From the NCBI GenBank assembly GCA_034433305.1, contig DAOUAM010000095.1:23730-87729 (forward strand): 64,000 nt of DNA, read 5' to 3'. Shown piece after piece: positions 34,845-43,152 of this stretch. The stretch comes from DAOUAM01 sp034433305 (GTDB taxonomy: Bacteria > Chloroflexota > Dehalococcoidia > Lucifugimonadales > DAOUAM01). Each line of letters starts with the position of its first letter. The first letter of the stretch is position 1. Below the pieces are notes generated by a model that had not been told where the DNA came from, made no database searches, and worked only from the letters and a program-made list of their open reading frames with translations. The position numbers were made by a program, and so were the translations under genes.

Positions 34845-35839
34845 GCACACAGCCAGGGGCAGGGGTGGTGATGCAGCCTGCCGTCCCTGGGATGAGGCCG
34901 ATTTTCGTCGGGGGCTGCGAGCGCAGCGGCACCACGCTGCTGGGCGCCATGCTGGGCGCTCACCCGGCCTGCCTGTGCATCCCCGAGATGCCCTTCAAGC
35001 TCAACATCCTGCGCCAGTGGGACTGGGATGGCAATACTCCCGAGGCGCGCCTGGTCTCCAGGTGGCTTTCCCGCAACTGGAGGTTCCGCATCTGGGGCCT
35101 GGACCTGGGCCAGGAGCAGTGGCCCGCCGAGAGGCCGGGCTACCGCCAGACAGTGGAGTTCCTGGTGGCGGCCTATGGGCGCAGAGTGGGCAAGCCAGGC
35201 CCTCAGGTGTGGGTTGACCACACGCCCGCCAACGTGCGGGCGGCCTGCACCCTCTTCCAGCACTTCCCCGATGCTCGCATGGTGCACATCGTCCGGGATG
35301 GCCGGGCCGTCGCCAACTCCATCATGCGCCTGGAGTGGGGGCCTAACGAGGTGGAGAGCGCCGCGCACTTCTGGATCGAGTCGCTGGCCTGGGGCCTGGC
35401 CGCCGAGGCCAGGTGGCCGGAGCGCGTCATCAGGGCCAGGTACGAGGACCTGGTCAGCGACCCCGAGGGCGCGCTGAAGCAGCTCTCGCCTCGGCTTGGC
35501 CTGGACTACCAGCCGGAGATGGCCGCCGCCTCGGGCTTCCGCGTCCCCAGGTACACGGCGGCGCAGCATGCCCTGGTGGGGGCCAGGCCAGACCCCAGCC
35601 GCCTCGACGCCTGGCGTGGCGAGCTTTCGCCCAGGCAGACCGAGGTCTTCGAGAGCATGGCCGGCGAGTTGCTGTGCTACCTGGGCTACGAGCCTGTGTT
35701 CGGGCCGCGGGCCAGACGGCCGACCCTGTCGGAGCGCCTGGCTTCCAGGCTCAGGGACAACGCCAGGAAGGCCATCAACGCATACCGCCAGCGGCGTCGC
35801 ATTCGCAGCGCCCTGGACGGCAAGGGAGGGCAGCAGTGA
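34832..35839 (+). CDS. Sulfotransferase (paralogue 4)
   Basis: 335 residues from the ATG at 34832 (13-base overlap with the previous gene); an ATG at 34871 with AGGGGTGGTG upstream is equally possible. PAPS loop IFVGGCERSGTTLLGAMLGAHP and HIVRDGRAVANSIM (Sulfotransfer_3 type). The tail is basic (RDNARKAINAYRQRRRIRS), perhaps for binding membrane or polyanion. Confidence 0.88.
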   Translation: MERVSTQPGAGVVMQPAVPGMRPIFVGGCERSGTTLLGAMLGAHPACLCIPEMPFKLNILRQWDWDGNTPEARLVSRWLSRNWRFRIWGLDLGQEQWPAERPGYRQTVEFLVAAYGRRVGKPGPQVWVDHTPANVRAACTLFQHFPDARMVHIVRDGRAVANSIMRLEWGPNEVESAAHFWIESLAWGLAAEARWPERVIRARYEDLVSDPEGALKQLSPRLGLDYQPEMAAASGFRVPRYTAAQHALVGARPDPSRLDAWRGELSPRQTEVFESMAGELLCYLGYEPVFGPRARRPTLSERLASRLRDNARKAINAYRQRRRIRSALDGKGGQQ

Positions 35840-36777
35840 AGAGCAGTGTACCTGTCGGGCGCCTCGCCCGCACCGCAAGGCGGGCCATGAGGCGGGGCAT
35901 AAGGCTTCCACGTGGGCTGAGCGCCCGCGTCGGCCTTCTGCCCGACTTCCTCATCATCGGCGCCCAGAAGAGCGGGACGACCTCGCTTTACCACTACCTG
36001 TCCCAGCACCCTTGTGTCCATCGCGCCACCCGGAAAGAGGTCCACTTCTTCGACCTGCACTTCCACAAGGGCATGGGCTGGTACCGCGCCCACTTCCCTT
36101 CGGTCCAGCACGCCTTTTTCAGCAGGCGAGTGCTCCGGCGGCCCTTCGTGACGGGAGAGGCCACGCCTTACTACATCTTCCATCCCCATGTGCCCAGGAG
36201 GGTCCACGAGGCCCTGCCCAACGTCAAGCTCATCGTGCTGCTGCGCAACCCCGTGGACAGGGCCTACTCCCAGTACATGCGCCAGCTCAGGGCCGGAAGG
36301 GAGCAACTGCCCTTCGAGGAGGCCATCCAGCGGGAGCAGGAGCGGATAGGCCCCGAGCTGCAACGGGTGCTGGAGGACGAGAGCTACAACAGCCGTGCCC
36401 ACCGCTGGTACTCCTATGTCTCCCGTGGCCTCTACGCCGACCAGCTCCAGGCCTGGTTTGACCTCTTCCCCAGGAGCAGCATCCTGGTGGAGTCCAGCGA
36501 AGGGCTGGCCGCCAACCCTGGCGCGGTGATGGCCCGCGTCTTCGAGTTCCTGGGCCTGCCTGCCGTGGCGCCTGGCGAGTACCGCCGCAGGAACGCCAGC
36601 AGGTACGAGCCTATGGCCCCTGCCACCAGAAAGTACCTGGCCGACTTCTTCCGCCCGCATAACGAGCGGCTGTACCGGCTGATTGGCCTGCGCTTCAACT
36701 GGGACGACGGGGCGACCGAGCACACGCCCCAGCCCGACGGTGTCGCACGGGCCAGCAGGCTATCAACGCAATCTTGA
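35836..36777 (+). CDS. Sulfotransferase (paralogue 5)
   Basis: 313 residues; GTG overlaps the previous stop by 4 bases (GTGA). A basic N-terminus (ARTARRAMRRGIRLPRG) precedes the PAPS loop FLIIGAQKSGTTSLYHYLSQ; the 3'-phosphate motif is VLLRNPVDRAYSQYMRQL. Heparan-sulfate/NodH-type sulfotransferase fold. Acceptor unknown. Confidence 0.9.
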   Translation: MKSSVPVGRLARTARRAMRRGIRLPRGLSARVGLLPDFLIIGAQKSGTTSLYHYLSQHPCVHRATRKEVHFFDLHFHKGMGWYRAHFPSVQHAFFSRRVLRRPFVTGEATPYYIFHPHVPRRVHEALPNVKLIVLLRNPVDRAYSQYMRQLRAGREQLPFEEAIQREQERIGPELQRVLEDESYNSRAHRWYSYVSRGLYADQLQAWFDLFPRSSILVESSEGLAANPGAVMARVFEFLGLPAVAPGEYRRRNASRYEPMAPATRKYLADFFRPHNERLYRLIGLRFNWDDGATEHTPQPDGVARASRLSTQS

Positions 36778-36808
36778 GTGTTCACCACTTCCTCAGCGAG
36801 GGTACCCT

Positions 36809-37732
36809 ATGGCAACTGTCGCCAGCCTGTTCAGGACTGCCCTGGAGGCCGTGCCCGCCAGCCTGAAGCTCCGCGTGCGCGAGGTAGTCAGCGCGGCGCC
36901 CGCTGGCCCGGCAATGCTGGGGTGGTACGTCAGGAGCTCCAGGGAGCGCTCCATCTACGACTCCGCCGATGCCTTCCTGGTCTCCTTTCCCAAGTGCGGC
37001 CGGACCTGGCTCAAGCTGATGCTGGGCAGGGCGCTCATCACCCACTTCCGCCTCGAAGGCGTGGGGCCACTCAACCTGGCGCGCATATCCAGACTGGCCG
37101 GCCAGGTGCCGCGCATGCGGGCCGTCCACGACGACTTTCCCCAGTGGAAGTCGCCGGGCCAGCTAACGCGGTCCAGGGAGCGCTTCCGGGGCAAGCAGGT
37201 CATCCTGCTGGTCAGGGACATCAGGGACGTGGTGGTCTCCAACTACTTCCAGAAGACCAGGCGCAACAAGGGCTACAGGGGCGACCTCTCCTCCTTTCTC
37301 CGCCACCCTATCGGCAGCGTGGACACGCTCATCGCCTACTACAACATCTGGGCCGAGGAGCGGCATGTGCCGGCGGGCTTCCTGCTGGTGCGCTACGAGG
37401 ACCTGCACCGCGACGCCCACGGAGAGCTGCGCAGGGTGCTGGCCTTCCTGGGCGTCCGGGACGTGCCCGACGCCGTGATTGACGATGCAGTGCGCTACGC
37501 CTCCTTCGACAACATGCGCCGCATGGAGCGCGAGGGCGCCTTCGCCTCCGGCGCTCTGAGGCCGGCCGATAGGGATGACCCCGAAAGCTACAAGACCAGG
37601 CGGGGCAGGGTGGGCGGCTACGTGGACTACCTGTCCCCGGAAGAGATTGCATACCTGGACCAGAGGGTCTGCAATGAGCTGTCGTCGTTCTATGGCTACC
37701 AGATGACCGGGGCGGTGCGCAATGAGCGCTAG
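36809..37732 (+). CDS. Sulfotransferase (paralogue 6, Sulfotransfer_1 type)
   Basis: 307 residues; ATG at 36809 after GAGGGTACCCT. Motifs FLVSFPKCGRTWLKLMLGRAL and LLVRDIRDVVVSNYFQKTRR, then LVRYEDLHRDAHGELRRVL, put it with classical cytosolic-type sulfotransferases, a different subgroup from the five others. The 3' end overlaps the next glycosyltransferase by 11 bases. Confidence 0.9.
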   Translation: MATVASLFRTALEAVPASLKLRVREVVSAAPAGPAMLGWYVRSSRERSIYDSADAFLVSFPKCGRTWLKLMLGRALITHFRLEGVGPLNLARISRLAGQVPRMRAVHDDFPQWKSPGQLTRSRERFRGKQVILLVRDIRDVVVSNYFQKTRRNKGYRGDLSSFLRHPIGSVDTLIAYYNIWAEERHVPAGFLLVRYEDLHRDAHGELRRVLAFLGVRDVPDAVIDDAVRYASFDNMRRMEREGAFASGALRPADRDDPESYKTRRGRVGGYVDYLSPEEIAYLDQRVCNELSSFYGYQMTGAVRNER

Positions 37733-38942
37733 CGTGCAGACCGGGCCTCGGACGACGCATCTCGCCCCCGGTAGGCCCAAGGTATTGCAGGTGGCGACCT
37801 CGGGCATCACCTTCAAGGCGCTCCTCCTGCCCCTGGTGGACCGGCTGGAGTCGGAGGGCTACAGCGTCTATATCTGCTGCTCCGATGGCCCCCACACCAG
37901 GGAGCTTGCAGCCGCTGGCTACCGTGTCATGCCCGTCCAGATAGAACGGCGCATCTCCCTTGCCTCCAACCTCAGGTCCCTGTGGCAGCTCTACCGCCTC
38001 ATGTGCCAGGAGCGCTTCGACATCGTGCATGTGCATACGCCGGTGGCCGCAGTCCTGGGCAGGCTGGCGGCCAGGCTGGCCGGGGTGCCCCTTATCATCT
38101 ACACCGCCCACGGCTTCTACTTTCACGAGCACATGCGGCCTGTCGTGCGCAGGGCCATCGTGTGGGTGGAGAAGCTGCTGGGGAGCTTCACGGACATGCT
38201 GTTGACCCAGAGCCAGGAGGACGCCCTCACCGCCGTGCAGGAGCGGGTATGCCCTCCTGGCCGGGTGCGCTGGATCGGCAACGGCGTGGACGTGGCCCGC
38301 TTCGCAGCCGGCGCCAGGACTGACCGCCAGGCCCGCTTCCCTGGGCTTGGCCCCCAGGACCGCGTCGTGGGGTTCGTGGGGCGGATGGTGGGGGAGAAGG
38401 GCATCCTGGAGCTGGTACAGGCCATGGAGGAGGTAGCCAGGGCGGTGCCCCAGGCCAGGCTCCTGCTGGTGGGAGACACGCTGGACGACGACCGCGACCG
38501 TGGGTTCAAGGACCTGCTGCGGGGCGAGATCGCCCGGCGGGGCCTGGCCTCCAGGATAGTGTCCACCGGCTTCGTGGAGGACGTGGAGCGGGCCATGGCG
38601 GCCATGGATGTCTTTGTCCTGCCGTCATACCGGGAGGGGATGCCCCGCACGGTCATCGAGGCCATGGCCAGCGGCAAGCCGGTGGTGGCGACCAACATCC
38701 GGGGTTGCCGCGAGGAGGTGGTGCACGGGGTCACTGGCCTGCTGGTGCCGGTGAAGGACTCGCGGGCGCTGGCCCAGGCCATCGTCCAGGTGCTCAGCGA
38801 CCCGGACGCGGCCCGCAGGATGGGCGAGGCGGGCCAGCGGCGGGCGGTGCGGCTATTCGACGAGGGGATGGTCGTCCACAGGCAGGTGGAAATCTACCGC
38901 GAGCTTGTGAAGACGAGGTTGGAGGTAGCCCATGCTGGCTAA
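37722..38942 (+). CDS. GT4 glycosyltransferase 4
   Basis: 406 residues. VHVHTPVAAVLGRLAARLAG and IIYTAHGFYFHEH are typical of the GT4 enzymes that act early in repeat-unit assembly, next to the priming transferase. Donor-site block GFVGRMVGEKGILELVQAM, VEDVERAMAAMDVFVLPSYREG and EX7E in REGMPRTVIEAMASGKP. Overlaps the priming transferase gene by 11 bases, so it may add the second sugar. Confidence 0.9.
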   Translation: MSASVQTGPRTTHLAPGRPKVLQVATSGITFKALLLPLVDRLESEGYSVYICCSDGPHTRELAAAGYRVMPVQIERRISLASNLRSLWQLYRLMCQERFDIVHVHTPVAAVLGRLAARLAGVPLIIYTAHGFYFHEHMRPVVRRAIVWVEKLLGSFTDMLLTQSQEDALTAVQERVCPPGRVRWIGNGVDVARFAAGARTDRQARFPGLGPQDRVVGFVGRMVGEKGILELVQAMEEVARAVPQARLLLVGDTLDDDRDRGFKDLLRGEIARRGLASRIVSTGFVEDVERAMAAMDVFVLPSYREGMPRTVIEAMASGKPVVATNIRGCREEVVHGVTGLLVPVKDSRALAQAIVQVLSDPDAARRMGEAGQRRAVRLFDEGMVVHRQVEIYRELVKTRLEVAHAG

Positions 38943-39531
38943 GAGGCTCATGGATATCGCCATCTCCAGCGTCATGCTGGTGCTACTTCTGCCCCTGCTG
39001 GTGCTGATTGCTCTCCTGGTCAAGCTGGAATCTCGCGGGCCGGTGCTGTACCACCAGAAGCGCGTGGGAAAGGATGGCCGAGTCTTCGATCTGCTCAAGT
39101 TCCGCAGCATGGTTGTGGATGCTGAGCGCATGGGGCTGGGCTACGAGGTGGCCCGCAACGACGGGCGCATCACCCGCGTGGGCAGGGTGCTGCGGGAGTG
39201 GGGCCTGGACGAGCTTCCCCAGCTTGTGAACGTCCTGAGGGGCGAGATGAGCCTGGTAGGCCCCAGGGCGGCCAGGCCCGAGCAGGTGGAGCTTTTCACC
39301 CCCCTGGAGAGGCAGCGGCTGAAGGTGAGGCCTGGCCTCACCGGCTGGGCGCTGGTAAATGGCCGCAACCTTATTGACTGGAGGCGGCGCATCCAGCTTG
39401 ACCTGTGGTACGTGGAGCACTGGTCGCTCTGGCTGGACCTCCGCATTCTGCTGAAAACGCTGTGGGTCGTGCTGGTCACACGGGAAGGAGTGTACGGCCC
39501 TGGAGGTGTCACCCGTGACTACGGGAGTTAG
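38932..39531 (+). CDS. Priming undecaprenyl-phosphate sugar transferase (small PglC/WecP-like)
   Basis: 199 residues. One N-terminal hydrophobic helix (10-32), then ESRGPVLYHQKRVGKDGRVFDLLKFRSM, RVLREWGLDELPQLVNVLRGEMSLVGPR and VRPGLTGWALVNGRN: the catalytic core of polyprenol-phosphate hexose-1-phosphate transferases. It has the short, monotopic form without the four extra membrane helices of WbaP. It transfers sugar-1-phosphate onto undecaprenyl phosphate to start the repeat unit. Confidence 0.93.
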   Translation: MLAKRLMDIAISSVMLVLLLPLLVLIALLVKLESRGPVLYHQKRVGKDGRVFDLLKFRSMVVDAERMGLGYEVARNDGRITRVGRVLREWGLDELPQLVNVLRGEMSLVGPRAARPEQVELFTPLERQRLKVRPGLTGWALVNGRNLIDWRRRIQLDLWYVEHWSLWLDLRILLKTLWVVLVTREGVYGPGGVTRDYGS

Positions 39532-40384
39532 GGATGCTCCCTGGAGGTACATTGACCCTGAGGCCCGCATAGGGGCGGGCGTGGAGATCGGCGAGGGCGC
39601 CATAGTGAGAGGCCCCGTGGAGCTGGGCGACGGCGTGCGGCTGGGGCGCTACTGCATCGTGGAGGCCACCTGGGAACGCTTGACCGTCCTGGCGGCCAGG
39701 ACGCGGGTAGACGACTTCGCCAGGCTCTACCCTGGTGTGAGCGTCGGCGCTGGCAGCTACATCGGTTCTCACGTCACCCTCGGCCATCCCAGCAAGGCGG
39801 AGCTTACGGGCGTGGACGCCTCGGCCAGCATGGAGCGGGTGCGTGACCTGCTGGTGCCGGAGCCTGTCACGCGCATCGGCCCCGGCGCCGTGGTCCGCTC
39901 CCACTCGGTCATCTACGCCCACGTGGAAATCGGCGGCGGCTTCGCCTCCGGCCACTTCATGCTGGTCCGGGAGCACACCCGCATTGGAGAGAGGGTAGTC
40001 TTCGGCACCCACGCCTCGGTGGACGGCTACTCGCGCATCGGCGACCTGTGCCACATAGGCCAGTACACCCAGTTGTCCCAGGCGGCCCGCATAGGCCGGG
40101 GGTGCTTCATCGTCGCCCAGACGGTCTTCTCCGACAACAAGAGGGCCATCCGCGACGTCAGCGAGGACCTGAGGGGCGCTGTGGTCGAGGACTACGTGCG
40201 CATCGGCACCAACTGCTCCATCCTGCCCGCCGTGTGCCTGGGCAAGCACGCCTTCGTCGGCTCCCAGTCGGTGGTGACCAAAGACGTGCCCAGCGGCGCG
40301 CTGGCCTACGGCGTCCCGGCCCGCGTGGCCCGCATGCTCACCGAGCAGGAGATACAGGAATACGTCGCGTCCGTGGAACGCTAG
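39506..40384 (+). CDS. Left-handed beta-helix acyltransferase (WbpD-like)
   Basis: 292 residues from a GTG at 39506 (GTG at 39515 also possible). Repeated hexapeptide units (IGAGVEIGEGAIVRGPVELG, IGRGCFIVAQTVF, VRIGTNCSILPAVCLGKHA) form a left-handed beta-helix, and the end GSQSVVTKDVPSGALAYGVP is typical of sugar N-acetyltransferases. The protein is about 100 residues longer than WbpD-type enzymes because of extra N-terminal turns. With the adjacent aminotransferase it would acetylate a UDP-amino sugar. Confidence 0.82.
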   Translation: MSPVTTGVRDAPWRYIDPEARIGAGVEIGEGAIVRGPVELGDGVRLGRYCIVEATWERLTVLAARTRVDDFARLYPGVSVGAGSYIGSHVTLGHPSKAELTGVDASASMERVRDLLVPEPVTRIGPGAVVRSHSVIYAHVEIGGGFASGHFMLVREHTRIGERVVFGTHASVDGYSRIGDLCHIGQYTQLSQAARIGRGCFIVAQTVFSDNKRAIRDVSEDLRGAVVEDYVRIGTNCSILPAVCLGKHAFVGSQSVVTKDVPSGALAYGVPARVARMLTEQEIQEYVASVER

Positions 40385-40399
40385 GCAAAGGGGGAAGGC

Positions 40400-41740
40400 A
40401 TGGACAACAGACCCGCGGTCCTTGGAGGCACGCCGGTCCTTACTGAAGAAGCCGGCATAGTGCGGCCCTCCATATCCGACTACACCGAGCAGGTCCTGGA
40501 GAGGATAAGGGACATCCTCGACAGCAACATGGTCACCAATGGCCCCACCGTCAGGCAACTGGAACAGGCCGTAGCCGAATACCTTGGGGTGGAGCATGTG
40601 GTGGCCGTCTCCTCCTGCACCCAGGGCCTGGCCCTGGCCATCCAGGCGGCTGGCCTCCAGGGCAAGAAGGTCATCCTCCCCAGCTTCACCATCGCCGCCA
40701 CGGCCAACGCTGCCTTGTGGAACCGCTGCGAGCTGGTCTTCGCCGACATTGACCTGGACACCTTCAACATCTCCACCGACCACCTCAAGGAGCTGGTGCG
40801 GGAGGACGTGGGCGCCATAATGCCGGTACACGTCTTTGGCAACCCCTGTCCCACCGACTCTATCCAGGCCATCGCCGACCGGGCCGGGGTGGCGGTGGTC
40901 TATGACGCTGCCCAGGCCTTCGGGGCCAGCTACCGTGGCGGCAGGCTGGGCGGCAACGGGCGCTTCGAGGTCTTCAGCGGCAGCCCCACCAAGCACTTCA
41001 CCTCGGTGGAGGGCGGCTTCGTGACCACCAGCGATGCCCGCGTCGCCGAGCTTGTGCGGCTCACCCGCAACTACGGCGTCCTGCCCAACTACGACTGCGT
41101 CCTGCCGGGCCTCAACGCCCGCATGTCTGAGCTGCACGCCGCCGTGGGCCTGGCGCTGCTGCCCCATACCGACCAGTTCATCGAGGCGCGCAACCGCTAT
41201 GCCGCCAGGTACCAGGAGCTACTGGGAGAGGTCCCCGGCCTGCGCTTCCAGCGGGTGACACCCGGCGCCCACTCCAGCTACAACTACCTGGGCCTGCTGG
41301 TGGAGCCTGGTGAGTTCGGGCTGACCAACCGCCAGCTTGCCGAGGCCCTGAAGGCGGAGCACATCGCCACCAAGGTGTACTACCACCCGCCGGTGCACCA
41401 GCAGGCGGCCTACCGGCAGATGGCGGGCCAGTGCGTCCTGCCCAACACCGAGTACCTGGCGGAGCGCATCATCTGCGTGCCGCTGTACAACCACATGGAA
41501 GACTCCCTCATCGAGAGGGTATGCCTGGCCGTGGAGCGGCTCCATCGCCACCACCGGCAGGTGAAGGAGGCCCTGGCAAGCAGGACTGTTCCGGCCCAGG
41601 GCAGCAAGGCCGCGAGACCTCACCCGCCATCTTCTCAAGGAGTGTCGGGCAGTAAGCAGGGGGGGGATTTCTCGCCCCCTCTGGGGGAGAGCCAGAGAGG
41701 GGGCCGAAGGAGATGGGGCTACGGGGGTGAGGCCAGCTAG
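40400..41740 (+). CDS. DegT/DnrJ/EryC1 sugar aminotransferase
   Basis: 446 residues; ATG preceded by AAAGGGGGAAGGC. PLP enzyme: D169 in VVYDAAQAFGA binds the pyridine nitrogen, K198 in GSPTKHFTSVEGG is the Schiff-base lysine. Transaminates a UDP-keto-sugar with glutamate, consistent with the neighbouring acetyltransferase. The last ~40 residues (after about 405) are encoded by a copy of the dispersed repeat and do not look like protein of this family. A run of eight G at about 41661 lies just before the end. Confidence 0.88.
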   Translation: MDNRPAVLGGTPVLTEEAGIVRPSISDYTEQVLERIRDILDSNMVTNGPTVRQLEQAVAEYLGVEHVVAVSSCTQGLALAIQAAGLQGKKVILPSFTIAATANAALWNRCELVFADIDLDTFNISTDHLKELVREDVGAIMPVHVFGNPCPTDSIQAIADRAGVAVVYDAAQAFGASYRGGRLGGNGRFEVFSGSPTKHFTSVEGGFVTTSDARVAELVRLTRNYGVLPNYDCVLPGLNARMSELHAAVGLALLPHTDQFIEARNRYAARYQELLGEVPGLRFQRVTPGAHSSYNYLGLLVEPGEFGLTNRQLAEALKAEHIATKVYYHPPVHQQAAYRQMAGQCVLPNTEYLAERIICVPLYNHMEDSLIERVCLAVERLHRHHRQVKEALASRTVPAQGSKAARPHPPSSQGVSGSKQGGDFSPPLGESQRGGRRRWGYGGEAS

Positions 41741-41745
41741 ACCTC
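41630..41745 (+). repeat. Dispersed repeat, copy 5, inside the 3' end of the aminotransferase gene
   Basis: TTCTCGCCCCCTCTGGGGGA and AGAGAGGGGGCCGAAGG are the signature blocks of this family. The repeat supplies the codons for the gene's last residues and its stop. Confidence 0.6.
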
Positions 41746-41784
41746 ACCCATCTTGGCCCGCATTCCACACATGGAGGCGTTGCC

Positions 41785-42726
41785 TTGGTAGAGACTGCAC
41801 TGGTCACAGGAGGAGCGGGATTCATCGGCTCCCACATCGTGGAGTCCCTCTGCCAGCGGGGCTTCAAGGTGCGGGTGCTGGACAGCCTGGTCAAGGGCAA
41901 GCTCAGCAGCATCCAGCCTCTCATAGACGAGGGGCGTGTGGAGTTCATCGAGGGCGACGTGCGCTCCAGGGACATCGTCCACAGGGCCACGCGGGGGGTG
42001 GACTACGTCTTCCACACCGCTGGCGTCCACATCCTGCGCAGCCTGGCCTCGCCCGACGAGATGATCCAGGCCAATATCCAGGGCTCCTACAACGTTTTCA
42101 GGTCTGCGCTGGACAACGGGGCGAGGAAGGTCATTTTCTCCTCCTCCTCCAGCATCTACGGCGACCCCAAGAAGCTGCCCATGTCCGAGGAAGACCCACC
42201 CGACCCGGTGGAGCCTTACGGGGCCGGCAAATGGATGTGCGAGCAGCTATTGAAGCACCTGGGCAGGGATGGCCTCAAGTACGTGGCCCTGAGGTACTTC
42301 AACGTCTACGGGGAGCGGCAGGCGGCCCATGCCTTCTACACCACCGTCATCATCACCTTCATCAAGCGCCTGCTCAACGGCCAGCCGCCGGTGATAGATG
42401 GGGCAGGCACCCAGTCCATGGACTTCACCCACGTGAGCGACGTGGTGCGGGCCAACTTGCTGGCCATGGAATGTTCTGTGGAGAACGAGGTCTTCAACGT
42501 GGGCACCGGCGTGTCCACGACGGTGAAGGACCTGGCCTGCATTCTGAGGGACGCCGTGGGTGCCAGGGTGGAGCCTGTCTTTAATGGCAGGCCCAGCCTG
42601 GTATCGCGGCGCCAGGCCGATACCAGGAAGGCCAGGGAGGTGCTGGGCTTCGAGGCCCAGGTAGCCGTCAGGGATGGCCTCACCCAGGTGGCCCGGGCCA
42701 TCGCCGCTCACCCCGAGCGCTACTAG
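41785..42726 (+). CDS. NAD-dependent nucleotide-sugar epimerase/dehydratase, copy 2
   Basis: 313 residues from a TTG at 41785, with GGAGG 7 bases upstream. ALVTGGAGFIGSHIVESL binds NAD; FSSSSSIYG and EPYGAGKWMCEQ supply Ser, Y145 and K149. Related to UDP-glucose/UDP-GlcNAc 4-epimerases. Only moderately like the copy at 26447, so probably acts on a different sugar. Confidence 0.88.
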   Translation: MVETALVTGGAGFIGSHIVESLCQRGFKVRVLDSLVKGKLSSIQPLIDEGRVEFIEGDVRSRDIVHRATRGVDYVFHTAGVHILRSLASPDEMIQANIQGSYNVFRSALDNGARKVIFSSSSSIYGDPKKLPMSEEDPPDPVEPYGAGKWMCEQLLKHLGRDGLKYVALRYFNVYGERQAAHAFYTTVIITFIKRLLNGQPPVIDGAGTQSMDFTHVSDVVRANLLAMECSVENEVFNVGTGVSTTVKDLACILRDAVGARVEPVFNGRPSLVSRRQADTRKAREVLGFEAQVAVRDGLTQVARAIAAHPERY

Positions 42727-42965
42727 GAGTGCCTGTGTGCCCCCTCCCGGCCTTCCCCCATGGGGGCAGGCGGGGAAGGGGGCCAGACGCCAGCCCCCTC
42801 TCTGGCTCTCCCCCAGAGGGGGCGAGGATCCCTCCCTGCCCCCCATGGGGAAGGCCAGGAAGGGGGCATGAGTCCTGCCAGGTGTTCCACAGGTCTGTAT
42901 GCGTCCGTGTTACAGATGTCAGTAGCCAGTACAGGCCCGTCAAGGGGGAGAGTCAGAGTGGGAGT
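42727..42965. repeat. Dispersed repeat, copy 6
   Basis: The gap 42727-43022 is mostly repeat: AGCCCCCTCTCTGGCTCTCC, AGAGGGGGCGAGGATCCCTC, and a degenerate form of the ~70-base segment (ACAGGTCTGTATGCGTCCGT, GTTACAGATGTCAGTAGCC). It separates the polysaccharide genes from the lasso-peptide block. Confidence 0.6.
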
Positions 42966-43022
42966 AAAACATGTTGGCTTTCTGAGGCCACCGCTCACCG
43001 AGGACAAGGCTAGCGAGGGTGA

Positions 43023-43151
43023 ATGAATCGAGACTGGAGGAAGCGCGAAGGGGCCACCCCCTCTCTCAAGTCAGGCCCCTTCTTCGGACTTGGCAAGACG
43101 AATAGTAAGGATGGGGACGATGGACAGAAAGAAGCTGCTGTTGCAGGGTGA
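43023..43151 (+). CDS. Candidate RiPP (lasso-type) precursor peptide, 42 aa
   Basis: ATG preceded by GCGAGGGTGA; ends at TGA 43149-43151, one base before the best start of the next gene. The product begins MNRDWRKREGATPSL and continues KSGPFFGLGKTNSKDGDDGQ. An aromatic residue at 5, Lys7 and a hydrophobic PSL stretch recall leaders of paeninodin-type precursors. GLGKTNSKD would allow a Gly1-Asp9 macrolactam. Against it: the usual Thr at -2 and the YxxP Pro are missing, there is no C-terminal Ser for the kinase, and third-base GC is lower than in neighbours. A candidate only. Confidence 0.33.
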   Translation: MNRDWRKREGATPSLKSGPFFGLGKTNSKDGDDGQKEAAVAG

Positions 43152-43152
43152 C

